Of a stretch of 13,861 nt of DNA, positions 6,623 through 13,030 are shown piece after piece. Source of the stretch: an uncultured Leucobacter sp. (lineage in GTDB: Bacteria; Actinomycetota; Actinomycetes; Actinomycetales; Microbacteriaceae); NCBI GenBank assembly GCA_945952575.1, contig CAMFIY010000036.1:1-13861 (forward strand). The letters are read 5' to 3'. The notes beneath the pieces are model-generated. The model saw only the letters and a program-made list of their open reading frames with translations, ran no database searches and was not told the origin of the DNA. Numbering within the stretch: position 1 is the first letter of the stretch; each line of letters starts with the position of its first letter. The position numbers were made by a program, and so were the translations under genes.

Positions 6623-7696
6623 GTGGCTCTAACAATCGGAATCGTCGGCCTGCCCAACGTCGGCAAGTCCACCCTCTTCAACGCACTCACCCACAACGAC
6701 GCTCTCGCGGCGAACTACCCGTTCGCGACGATCGAGCCCAACGTGGGCGTGGTCAACCTGCCCGACCGGCGACTCGACAAGCTCGCCGAGATCTTCGGGT
6801 CCGAACGGATCCTGCCCGCCCCGGTCAGCTTCGTCGACATCGCCGGCATCGTGCGCGGCGCGAGCGAGGGCGAGGGCCTCGGCAACAAGTTCCTCGCGAA
6901 CATCCGCGAGGCCGACGCGATCGCCCAGGTCGTCCGCGGTTTCAGCGACCCGGACGTGGTGCACGTCGACGGAGCCGTGAACCCGGCCGGTGACATGGAG
7001 ACGATCAACACCGAGCTGATCCTCGCCGACCTCGAGACCCTCGACAAGGCGCTCGTGCGCTACGAGAAGGAGCTCAAGAACCGCAAGATCGACGCATCGG
7101 TCGTCGAGACCGCGAAGGCTGCCGTCGCCGCGCTCAACGACGGCAAGGTCCTTTCGCACGCAGGGATCGACCTCGAGCCGATCAAGGAGCTGGGCCTGCT
7201 CACCGCCAAGCCGTTCCTCTACGTCTTCAACGTCGACGAGGGCGTCCTGCAGGATCAGGGCAAGCTCGCCGAGCTGGCGGCGCTCGTGGCGCCGGCGAAG
7301 GCCATCTTCCTCGACGCGAAGCTCGAGAGCGAGCTGATGGAGCTCGACGAGGCGGACGCCAAGGAGCTGCTCGAGTCGATCGGGCAGGAGGAGAGCGGGC
7401 TGGATCAGCTCGCCCGCGTCGGCTTCGACACCCTCGGTCTCCAGACCTACCTGACGGCCGGCCCGAAGGAGGCGCGCGCCTGGACCATCAAGAAGGGTGC
7501 GACGGCCCCGCAGGCGGCCGGCGCGATCCACACCGACTTCGAGAAGGGCTTCATCAAGGGCGAGATCATCTCCTTCGACGATCTCGTCGAGGCCGGCTCG
7601 GTCGCAGAGGCGCGCGCAAAGGGCAAGGCCCGCATGGAGGGCAAGGACTACGTGATGCGCGACGGCGACGTCTGCGAGTGGAGATTCAACGTCTGA
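6623..7696 (+). CDS. ychF: Redox-regulated P-loop ATPase YchF
   Basis: Universally conserved Obg-related P-loop NTPase (YchF/OLA1), 357 residues, normal length. It has the Walker A loop GLPNVGKST at 9-17, the switch II region DIAG at 72-75 and the base-recognition loop NVDE at 203-206. Having NxxE where GTPases have NKxD is the family signature that gives ATP preference over GTP. A coiled-coil-like central insertion and a C-terminal TGS-like domain (about 280-357) follow. Family members associate with ribosomes and are linked to translation fidelity and oxidative-stress response. The GTG at 6623 is chosen because it gives the conserved MALTIGIVGLPN N-terminus and follows a leaderless-type -10 box. 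The stop lies 6 nt from that of the convergent LysR gene. Codon bias is very strong (almost all C or G at third positions), consistent with good expression. Confidence 0.97.
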   Translation: MALTIGIVGLPNVGKSTLFNALTHNDALAANYPFATIEPNVGVVNLPDRRLDKLAEIFGSERILPAPVSFVDIAGIVRGASEGEGLGNKFLANIREADAIAQVVRGFSDPDVVHVDGAVNPAGDMETINTELILADLETLDKALVRYEKELKNRKIDASVVETAKAAVAALNDGKVLSHAGIDLEPIKELGLLTAKPFLYVFNVDEGVLQDQGKLAELAALVAPAKAIFLDAKLESELMELDEADAKELLESIGQEESGLDQLARVGFDTLGLQTYLTAGPKEARAWTIKKGATAPQAAGAIHTDFEKGFIKGEIISFDDLVEAGSVAEARAKGKARMEGKDYVMRDGDVCEWRFNV

Positions 7697-7702
7697 TCGG
7701 CC

Positions 7703-8581
7703 TCATGCCGCGGTGGGCGAGCGCAACTCCGAGCCGAGCAGGTCGATGAAGGCCTGTGCGGCGTTCCCCGGTGCCGCGCGCGAGACGAGCGAGAGCCTGG
7801 CGTGCCGAGCGCCCCGAATCGCGACCGCCGTGAGCGGTGCGGTGATCATCGAACGTGAGAGCACCGCGACCCCGGCGCCGCGTTCCGCCAGGGCGAGCAC
7901 GGTCTCCGGCGAGTGCGCCTCGACGGCCGGAGCCGCCTCGGCGCCGACGGCTCCGCAGGTCTGCTCGAGTGCCGAGCGGACTCCCGTGCCGGCCGCCAGG
8001 GTGAGGAGCTCTGTCGCGGCGATTTCGGCCGCGGAGACGGACGGCCGCGCCGCCCACGGGTGATCAGTGGGCACGCCGGCCGCGATGGGCTCGTCGACCA
8101 GCACGGTTGCGGAGAGTTCGACGGGCAGTTCGCCCGTGTGCGCCAGCAGGGCGAGATCGAGGTCTCCGGAGCGGAGCCCCGCGATCAGGCGGTCCGAAGC
8201 CCCCTCTCGGGTGCTCACTGTCACCCCGGGATAGGCGGAGCGGAAGGCGGCGAAGGCGTTCAGATATCCCGGAATCGTGCATCCGATGACCGTGCCGACC
8301 CTGACCGTGCCCCTGACCAGACCGAGCAGTTCACCGGCGGCCTGCTCGATCTGAGCCACCCCGGTGAGCACTGTCGCCATCAGCGGAAGCAGGGATGCGC
8401 CGGCGGTCGTCGGAGCCGCGGTGCGAGACCCCCGATCGAAGAGGGGCGTTCCGAGCTCCTTCTCGAGCTTCGCTATCTGGGAGGAGACGCCCGACTGGCT
8501 GACGTGCAGAGCGGCGGCGGCGGCGGTGAAGGATCCGCGTCGATGCACCTCGACGGCGTAGCGCAGCTGATGAAGCTCCAT
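7703..8581 (-). CDS. LysR family transcriptional regulator
   Basis: LysR-type regulator of 292 residues, standard length. The N-terminal winged helix-turn-helix (about 1-60) contains LRYAVEVHRRGSFTAAAAAL and VSQSGVSSQIAKLEKELG, followed by the linker helix and a periplasmic-binding-protein-like effector domain (about 90-290). The start ATG at 8579-8581 has no Shine-Dalgarno sequence but is preceded by TAGAAT 8 nt upstream, a leaderless-type arrangement. It is divergent from the SnoaL-like gene with only 70 nt between the starts, the classic LysR layout in which the regulator controls its neighbour and itself. The effector is unknown. The 3' end abuts ychF with a 6 nt gap. Confidence 0.93.
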   Translation of the reverse strand: MELHQLRYAVEVHRRGSFTAAAAALHVSQSGVSSQIAKLEKELGTPLFDRGSRTAAPTTAGASLLPLMATVLTGVAQIEQAAGELLGLVRGTVRVGTVIGCTIPGYLNAFAAFRSAYPGVTVSTREGASDRLIAGLRSGDLDLALLAHTGELPVELSATVLVDEPIAAGVPTDHPWAARPSVSAAEIAATELLTLAAGTGVRSALEQTCGAVGAEAAPAVEAHSPETVLALAERGAGVAVLSRSMITAPLTAVAIRGARHARLSLVSRAAPGNAAQAFIDLLGSELRSPTAA

Positions 8582-8589
8582 AACTGATG

Positions 8590-8595
8590 ATTCTA
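8590..8595 (-). promoter_or_regulatory. -10 box of probable leaderless LysR promoter
   Basis: TAGAAT on the minus strand, 8 nt before the ATG at 8581, with no Shine-Dalgarno sequence. It lies in a 70 nt AT-enriched spacer that also carries TAACTG twice (8581-8586 and 8610-8615), a possible LysR contact repeat. Confidence 0.5.
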
Positions 8596-8651
8596 GCTCT
8601 GACCACTATTAACTGTTTTACTTCTGGATCGATGCGCCCGAGCATGGAGGT

Positions 8652-9050
8652 ATGACTGATCGACACCCGCTTCCCACTCGTCCCGCTGACATCGCCGAAC
8701 TCTATTTCGCCTGCTGGTCCGCCGGCGATCCCGAACCGCTGAGGCCGCTGCTGACCCCCGACGTGACCTTCGACGGCGTTCTCGGGTCGACGCGGGGCCC
8801 CGATGAATTCCTCGAGGGTCTCCGCGGGATGTTCGCTGCGACGACGTCGAACGACGTCCTGCTGCGACTCGCCTCGGAGACGGACGTCATGACCTGGTCG
8901 GAGCTGCGGATCGCGGACAAGGCGCCGATGCAGGTCGTGAACTGGACCCATGTCGATGGCGGGAGGATCGCTGCGGTTCGCGTGACCTTCGATCCGAGCC
9001 CGCTCGGCGCGGGCGGCACAGGTCCGGGCGCGTCAACTGCCGGGGAGTGA
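8652..9050 (+). CDS. SnoaL-like (NTF2-fold) family protein
   Basis: Protein of 132 residues with the NTF2/SnoaL cone-shaped fold pattern: an early helix IAELYFACWSAGDPEPLRPLL, TPDVTFDG, the GPDEFLEGLRGMF helix, then beta strands (DVLLRLASETDVMTWSEL, MQVVNWTHVDGGRIAAVRVTFD). Members are small isomerases, hydratases, cyclases or non-enzymatic ligand binders; no catalytic assignment is justified. The ATG at 8652 has GGAGG only 1 nt upstream, unusually close, but no other in-frame start fits. It is divergent from the LysR gene, presumably its regulator. The last 18 nt overlap the 3' end of the convergent DJ-1-type gene. The C-terminal glycine/alanine-rich tail (118-132) looks unstructured and may exist only because the frame runs into the neighbour. 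Confidence 0.85.
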   Translation: MTDRHPLPTRPADIAELYFACWSAGDPEPLRPLLTPDVTFDGVLGSTRGPDEFLEGLRGMFAATTSNDVLLRLASETDVMTWSELRIADKAPMQVVNWTHVDGGRIAAVRVTFDPSPLGAGGTGPGASTAGE

Positions 9051-9752
9051 CGCGCCGTTCGAACGCGACGTCAGCAGGGCCGCGACCTTCTGCGCCGTCT
9101 CCCTGGCAGAGCCGGGGTTCTGGCCGGTGACGAGGTTTCCATCGGTCACCGTGTAGGAGACGAACGGCAGCCTGGCCTTCCGGTAGCGGGCGCCGCGCGC
9201 CTTCATCTCCTCCTCGGCGTTGTAGGGGACCAGCTGGTCGACTCGGGCGAGGATCTCCTCCTGCCACGCGAAGCCGGTGAGCGTCCTTCCGGCTACGAGG
9301 AGCGAGCCGTCGGAGAGCCGGATGTTGAGCAGGCCGCAGTATCCGTGGCACACGGAGGAGACGATCCCGCCGCCCTCCCAGATCTCTCGCGCGATGCGCT
9401 GCAGTCCGTCGCTGTCGGGGAAGTCGTACATCACGGCGTGGCCGCCGGTGAAATAGACAGCATCGAACTCCGCGGGGTCGATCTGCGCGGGATCGAGCGT
9501 GTTCGCGAGCGCGGCCATGCGCGACGGGTCCGTGAGCCAGGCTTTCGCCGCGGCGTCCGAATTCGGGAACCTCAGCGATCGAGGTTCCAGCGGCGACTCC
9601 CCGCCGTGCGGACTCACGATCGTCTGCCGGAACCCGTGGGCCTCGAACACGTGCCACGCGTGCGCCAGCTCGGAGAGCCAGAGCCCGGTGGGATGGGAAG
9701 TGCCCTCGTAGCGGTCGACGTTCGTGACCACGTGGAGGATGTGGGCTGTCAT
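9033..9752 (-). CDS. DJ-1/PfpI family protein, Hsp31-like (possible glyoxalase III)
   Basis: DJ-1/ThiJ/PfpI superfamily protein of 239 residues, the length of Hsp31-like members such as yeast Hsp31. The nucleophile elbow SSVCHG gives Cys135 and His136. Glu28 in TGLWLSELAHAW matches the conserved glutamate that lowers the cysteine pKa in this subgroup, and FTGGHAVMYD (101-110) contributes Asp110. Hsp31-like members convert methylglyoxal to lactate without glutathione and/or act as chaperones or deglycases. Which activity applies here is not decidable from sequence. It lies 57 nt downstream of the TetR gene on the same strand, so the two probably form an operon. The upstream ribosome site is weak (GAAAGAG about 9 nt before the ATG). 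Its 3' end overlaps the SnoaL-like gene by 18 nt. Confidence 0.9.
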   Translation of the reverse strand: MTAHILHVVTNVDRYEGTSHPTGLWLSELAHAWHVFEAHGFRQTIVSPHGGESPLEPRSLRFPNSDAAAKAWLTDPSRMAALANTLDPAQIDPAEFDAVYFTGGHAVMYDFPDSDGLQRIAREIWEGGGIVSSVCHGYCGLLNIRLSDGSLLVAGRTLTGFAWQEEILARVDQLVPYNAEEEMKARGARYRKARLPFVSYTVTDGNLVTGQNPGSARETAQKVAALLTSRSNGASLPGS

Positions 9753-9809
9753 GGTGCTGCTCTTTCGGGTCCGTGCGCGGTGGTCTGGTCGATGCGTCCG
9801 ACCCGGGCC

Positions 9810-10400
9810 TCAGGCGCGCCCTGCGGTCAGGACCGCCGTGACCGAGGCGCGGACGCGTTCCGCGACCTCCTCGGCGGGTTCCGGGCGGTACTTGCCGTCC
9901 AGGTGGAGGAAGGCGAGGCCGTGGGCGAGACCCCAGAGAGCGGTGGCGAGTTCCGGCGACGCCCGGCCGGGGAAGAGGTCGGCGAGCGTGTCATTCACGA
10001 GTGCGTGCAGGGCCTGCGACGCCCGGACTCTGTCGCTGTCAGCATCGTCGCACTCGTTGCCGAACATCAGACGGAACACCGCCGGCCGCTGCAGTGCGAA
10101 GCCCACATAGGCGACGCCGAGGTCCGCGAGTGCGGACGTCGGGTCTGTCGGTTCCGCGGTCGATGCTTCGAGCGCTCGCGCGAGCGTCCTGCGGAGGCCA
10201 TCGAACCCTTCGATCGCGACTGCCGTGTCCAGTGCGTCGCGGTCGGCGAAGTGCCGATACGGCGCGGCCGAAGAGACGCCGGCCCGCCGGGCGACGGCCC
10301 GCATGGAATAGGTCTCTCCCGCTTCCAGCACCTCGATCGCGCTCGCGATGAGCGCTGCGCGCAGATCGCCGTGATGGTAGGTCCTCGCTGATGTTGACAC
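9810..10400 (-). CDS. TetR/AcrR family transcriptional regulator
   Basis: Repressor-type regulator of 196 residues. The N-terminus carries TYHHGDLRAALIASAIEVL followed by the helix-turn-helix MRAVARRAGVSSAAPYRHF (33-51). YHHGDLR at the very N-terminus is typical of a TetR subgroup with a WHG-type C-terminal ligand domain. The start is GTG at 10398-10400; an in-frame TGA two codons upstream excludes a longer product, and the Shine-Dalgarno sequence is weak. It is divergent from the NAD-dependent epimerase-type gene across 106 nt containing a dyad, and upstream of the DJ-1-type gene, so it likely represses both. Relatives commonly respond to lipophilic or electrophilic small molecules. The ligand here is unknown. 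Confidence 0.92.
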   Translation of the reverse strand: MSTSARTYHHGDLRAALIASAIEVLEAGETYSMRAVARRAGVSSAAPYRHFADRDALDTAVAIEGFDGLRRTLARALEASTAEPTDPTSALADLGVAYVGFALQRPAVFRLMFGNECDDADSDRVRASQALHALVNDTLADLFPGRASPELATALWGLAHGLAFLHLDGKYRPEPAEEVAERVRASVTAVLTAGRA

Positions 10401-10423
10401 TGCTCACTTTTCTTTCTATGCTC

Positions 10424-10442
10424 ATGTAAGCACTGTAAACAT
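10424..10442 (+). promoter_or_regulatory. Candidate TetR operator (imperfect dyad)
   Basis: ATGTAAGCACTGTAAACAT is a 19 bp imperfect palindrome with pattern ATGT-N3-CA-N-TG-N3-ACAT; 12 of its 18 flanking positions are symmetric about the centre. It lies 23 nt from the TetR start and 64 nt from the divergent oxidoreductase start. That position and size fit a TetR-family operator able to control both directions. Confidence 0.5.
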
Positions 10443-10506
10443 ACCGCGTCGGAGAGATCGTGTCCACCTCGGCTCGGATCCTGGGCAGGGGAGGGCGGAG
10501 TCGAGA

Positions 10507-11436
10507 ATGCAGACGATTCTGGGAGCCAACGGTCAGATCGCGATCGAGTTGGCGAGAGAGTTGCGCCGCACTCAGGCGCGCGGGCTGAGGCTCGTCAGCC
10601 GCAGGCCGCGCAAGGTGAACGACACCGATGAGATCGTGCCCGCCGATCTCCTCGACGCCGCGCAGACCAGAGCAGCGGTCGAGGGCAGCGAGATCGTCTA
10701 CTTCGTCGCCGGTCTTCCTGCGAAGACCGAGCTCTGGGAGACGCAGTTCCCGACGATGCTCCGCAACGCGCTGGATGCAGCCCGAGCGGTCGGCGCGAAG
10801 TTCGTCTACTTCGACAACACCTACATGTATCCGCAGGACGACCGCACGCTGACCGAGGAGACCCCCTTCGCGCCGGTCGGCCGCAAGGGACGGGTCCGCG
10901 GCGACATGGCGACCATGGTGCTGGAGGAGATGGCGCTGGGGGACACGCGGGTGCTCATCGCCCGGGCGCCGGAGTTCTACGGTCCCGGCCGCACGCAAGG
11001 ATTCACGAACTCACTCGTCATCGACCGGCTGAGGTCGGGGAGACGCGCCCTGGTCCCCGTGCGCGATGACCGGCTGCGCTCCCTCATCTGGACCCCGGAT
11101 GCGAGCCGGGCCCTCGCCGTTCTCGGCAACGCACCCGACGCCTACGGGCAGACCTGGCACCTGCCGATCGATGGCAACCGCCTCACCTATCGCGAGTTCG
11201 TCCGCCGGGCCGGCGAGGCCTTCCGCACCCCGACGTCGTACACGGTGATCCCGAAATGGGTGCTGAGCGCAGCCGGAGCCGTGTCTCCGCAGGCCCGTGA
11301 GATCCGCGAGCTGCTGCCGAGATACGCGCACCACAATCTCTTCGACGACACCAAGTTCAGATCCCGATTCCCCGACTTCGCTGTGACGAGCTACGGCGAA
11401 GGTCTCGCCGCCATCCACGCGGAGGCCGGCGTCTGA
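10507..11436 (+). CDS. NAD(P)-binding atypical SDR (NAD-dependent epimerase/dehydratase-like)
   Basis: Extended/atypical SDR of 309 residues with a Rossmann N-terminus, QTILGANGQIAIELARELRR; the glycine motif reads GANGQIA, with Ala12 where the third glycine is usual. YFDNTYMYPQDD (101-112) matches the strand carrying FDNxYMYG in this subfamily. The place for YxxxK reads GRKGRVRG (125-132), with no tyrosine, so classical epimerase chemistry is unlikely. An RAPEFYGPG substrate-loop motif follows at 153-161. It may act as an NADP-dependent reductase or a redox sensor. CGGAG about 6 nt before the ATG is a good ribosome site. It is divergent from the TetR gene, a recurrent pairing, and downstream of the candidate operator. 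The biological substrate is unknown. Confidence 0.88.
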   Translation: MQTILGANGQIAIELARELRRTQARGLRLVSRRPRKVNDTDEIVPADLLDAAQTRAAVEGSEIVYFVAGLPAKTELWETQFPTMLRNALDAARAVGAKFVYFDNTYMYPQDDRTLTEETPFAPVGRKGRVRGDMATMVLEEMALGDTRVLIARAPEFYGPGRTQGFTNSLVIDRLRSGRRALVPVRDDRLRSLIWTPDASRALAVLGNAPDAYGQTWHLPIDGNRLTYREFVRRAGEAFRTPTSYTVIPKWVLSAAGAVSPQAREIRELLPRYAHHNLFDDTKFRSRFPDFAVTSYGEGLAAIHAEAGV

Positions 11437-11456
11437 GGCGGAAACGCGCGATGCTC

Positions 11457-11499
11457 GGTGCCTGCCTGCGGCGAGAGCTTCCGGTCTCCCGCAGGCACC
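11457..11499 (+). terminator. Stem-loop after the oxidoreductase gene (possible terminator)
   Basis: Arms GGTGCCTGC (11457-11465) and GCAGGCACC (11491-11499) form a perfect 9 bp stem. Inside it, GAGA and TCTC can extend the pairing. It begins 21 nt after the stop at 11436. No T-run follows, so it may be a non-canonical terminator or mRNA 3' stabiliser. The rest of the 164 nt gap (11437-11600) shows no convincing promoter or RNA gene. Confidence 0.45.
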
Positions 11500-11600
11500 G
11501 CCGGTAGGAGTTCCTCGACCGCTGTCGGATCACTCTTCGGTCCTATGCGGCGGAGGCTGACCGCTGGTCAATCGGGCCGAGGTCTGCGAGCATCGTTCGC

Positions 11601-11978
11601 ATGAGCGAATTCGATGAGTGGCTCGCCGCGCTCGGCGACGAAGCGAAGGCGGCCAAGCTGACCGAAGTCTTCGGCTGGATCGAGCGGACCTTCCCCCAGC
11701 TCGAACGAGCGGTCAAGTGGAAGCAGCCGATGTACACCAACGAGGGCACGTTCATCATCGGCTTCGGCCCCTACGCCAAGTATTTCGCGGTCAGTCCCGA
11801 GGCCTACACGCTCGAGAAGTTCCTGCCCGAGATCGAGCAGGCCGGCTACACCAGCACCGTCAACTTCATCCGCATCCCTTGGGGTGGTGATGTGGACCTG
11901 GGGCTGCTCGAGAAGCTGATCGACTTCAACATCGCAGACAAAGCCGGGTATGCGAAGTTCTGGCGGGACGCGGGGTGA
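11601..11978 (+). CDS. DUF1801 domain protein (YdhG-type, frataxin-like fold)
   Basis: Small cytoplasmic protein of 125 residues spanning a full DUF1801 domain. Characteristic segments are ERAVKWKQPMYTNEGTFIIG (35-54), FAVSPEAYTLEKFLPEIEQA (62-81), IRIPWGGDVD (90-99) and LLEKLIDFNIADKAGY (102-117). Bacillus YdhG of this family has been described as a frataxin-like iron chaperone, but many members are annotated only by domain, so iron handling is inference. There is no Shine-Dalgarno sequence before the ATG and no clean TANNNT box, so the initiation mode is unclear. Its stop lies 7 nt from the stop of the convergent VOC-fold gene. Confidence 0.88.
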   Translation: MSEFDEWLAALGDEAKAAKLTEVFGWIERTFPQLERAVKWKQPMYTNEGTFIIGFGPYAKYFAVSPEAYTLEKFLPEIEQAGYTSTVNFIRIPWGGDVDLGLLEKLIDFNIADKAGYAKFWRDAG

Positions 11979-11985
11979 GGATCGC

Positions 11986-12459
11986 CTATTCGGCGGGCGT
12001 TGCAGGGGGGTCGGCGCGTTCGGCGCCGATGTCCTGAGCGAGTCCGATCAGGATCCCCTCCGGTCCGCGCACGTAGCAGAGCAGATAGGCGTCCTCGAAG
12101 CGCACGACTCCGTCGCTGACGAGTTCGAGGCCGTGCGGGCGCAGACGCTCGAGCGTGTCGGCGAGATCATCGACCGCGAACATGACCCGGAGATAGCCGA
12201 GTGCGTTCACCGGGGCCGCCCGATGATCGGTCACCACGGCCGGTTCGATGAAGCGGGAGAGCTCGATCCGGCCGTGCCCGTCCGGCGTGCGCATCATCGC
12301 GATCTCGACGCGCTGATCGCCGAGGCCGGTGACCCGCCCCGCCCACTCGCCTTCGACGAGTCCCCGGCCCTCGAGTTCCAGCCCGAGTTCGCGGAAGAAC
12401 TCGACCGCGCCGACGAGATCCTCGACGACGATGCCGATGTTGTCCATCCTCGTGATCAT
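11986..12459 (-). CDS. VOC family protein (glyoxalase/bleomycin-resistance fold)
   Basis: Vicinal-oxygen-chelate fold protein of 157 residues with two beta-alpha-beta-beta-beta halves: MDNIGIVVEDLVGAVEFF then IELSRF; LGYLRVMFAVDDLADTLERL then DPxG-like RGPEGILIGLAQ. Of the four usual metal-ligand positions only Glu66 (IELSRF) is kept; the others read Asn7, Arg91 and Gly139. It is therefore probably not a metal-dependent glyoxalase and may bind a ligand, as in drug-binding members. The start is ATG at 12457-12459; an ATG four codons in is possible. TAGGAT 6 nt upstream could be a leaderless -10 box, or its AGGA could be a Shine-Dalgarno sequence. It is convergent with the DUF1801 gene and divergent from the next operon. 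Confidence 0.88.
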   Translation of the reverse strand: MITRMDNIGIVVEDLVGAVEFFRELGLELEGRGLVEGEWAGRVTGLGDQRVEIAMMRTPDGHGRIELSRFIEPAVVTDHRAAPVNALGYLRVMFAVDDLADTLERLRPHGLELVSDGVVRFEDAYLLCYVRGPEGILIGLAQDIGAERADPPATPAE

Positions 12460-12465
12460 GGCGTC

Positions 12466-12471
12466 ATCCTA
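12466..12471 (-). promoter_or_regulatory. TAGGAT box before VOC gene (leaderless -10 or ribosome site)
   Basis: TAGGAT on the minus strand, exactly 6 nt before the ATG at 12459, the same geometry as for the PucR-type gene. The internal AGGA could alternatively act as a ribosome site, so the two readings cannot be separated from sequence. Confidence 0.4.
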
Positions 12472-12589
12472 CAAACCCCGGCTCGGAGCGCGGTCAGTCG
12501 GTCAGCATGCCCGGCGGGGCGGGGCCGCGTGGTAGCTTCCGAAGAGGATCCTCGGCGTGCGCGAGGCGGAGTTCGGGAACGGAGAGGCG

Positions 12590-13030
12590 ATGCTCGAGTT
12601 CTTCGCCGAGCTCTTCGGCTGGGTGCTCCTGGCGGAGGGCGAGAATGCGATCTCCCGCCGCGGAATGCGAAGAAAGGCCGAACGCGGGGTGTTCGTCAGT
12701 GGTGTGCGCGTTGTAGCCGGGATGCAACCAGGCCTTTCCCGCCCCAGTGGCTGGCGATGGGGAGATTGGCACGTCGAAGAGAGGCGGTTGAGTCTTGAGG
12801 CGGACTCGATCCGGATCCTCGGCTCGGTGGCCGGATCCCGGCGTGCCGCGAAATGGAAGGAGATGCAGTCTTCCGCGACTACCGTCATCCTGACGCTGCG
12901 CACGCTGACTGCCGAGATCGAGTGGTCCGTGCCGGAGCAAATCGCGGCTCGGGCGATCCGCCGCCTCAATGCGCCCTCGGTGCCCGGCCTGCCCGGCGAC
13001 GACGAACCCGACGCCGATGCCGCACCCTGA
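12590..13030 (+). CDS. Hypothetical protein, SH3/PH-like beta-rich C-terminus
   Basis: Unrecognised protein of 146 residues. The N-terminus (MLEFFAELFGWVLLAE) is a short amphipathic or membrane-associating stretch. Next come a basic patch (RRGMRRKAERG), alternating strands VFVSGVRVVAG and WRWGDWHVEERRLSLEADS, a basic GSRRAAKWKE segment, strands TTVILTLRTLTAEIEWSVPE, a helix, and an acidic Asp/Pro-rich tail. The pattern recalls the actinobacterial DUF2550-like layout of hydrophobic start plus small beta domain, but I would not assign it. The start is ATG 12590, with GGAG 5 nt upstream; an in-frame GTG at 12557 would add 11 residues. The central part uses less GC-biased third positions than its neighbours. 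The stop lies 14 nt inside the methyltransferase gene, so the two are probably co-translated. Confidence 0.7.
   Translation: MLEFFAELFGWVLLAEGENAISRRGMRRKAERGVFVSGVRVVAGMQPGLSRPSGWRWGDWHVEERRLSLEADSIRILGSVAGSRRAAKWKEMQSSATTVILTLRTLTAEIEWSVPEQIAARAIRRLNAPSVPGLPGDDEPDADAAP

Noticed and set aside
6629..7531. Minus-strand open frame inside ychF
   Set aside because: It is complementary to the strongly codon-biased ychF gene and has no independent start signal or domain.
11950..12798. Plus-strand frame opposite the VOC gene running into the next locus
   Set aside because: Its first half is antisense to the VOC gene and its second half is an Arg/Gly-rich out-of-frame reading of the 12590-13030 gene. 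No ribosome site supports it.
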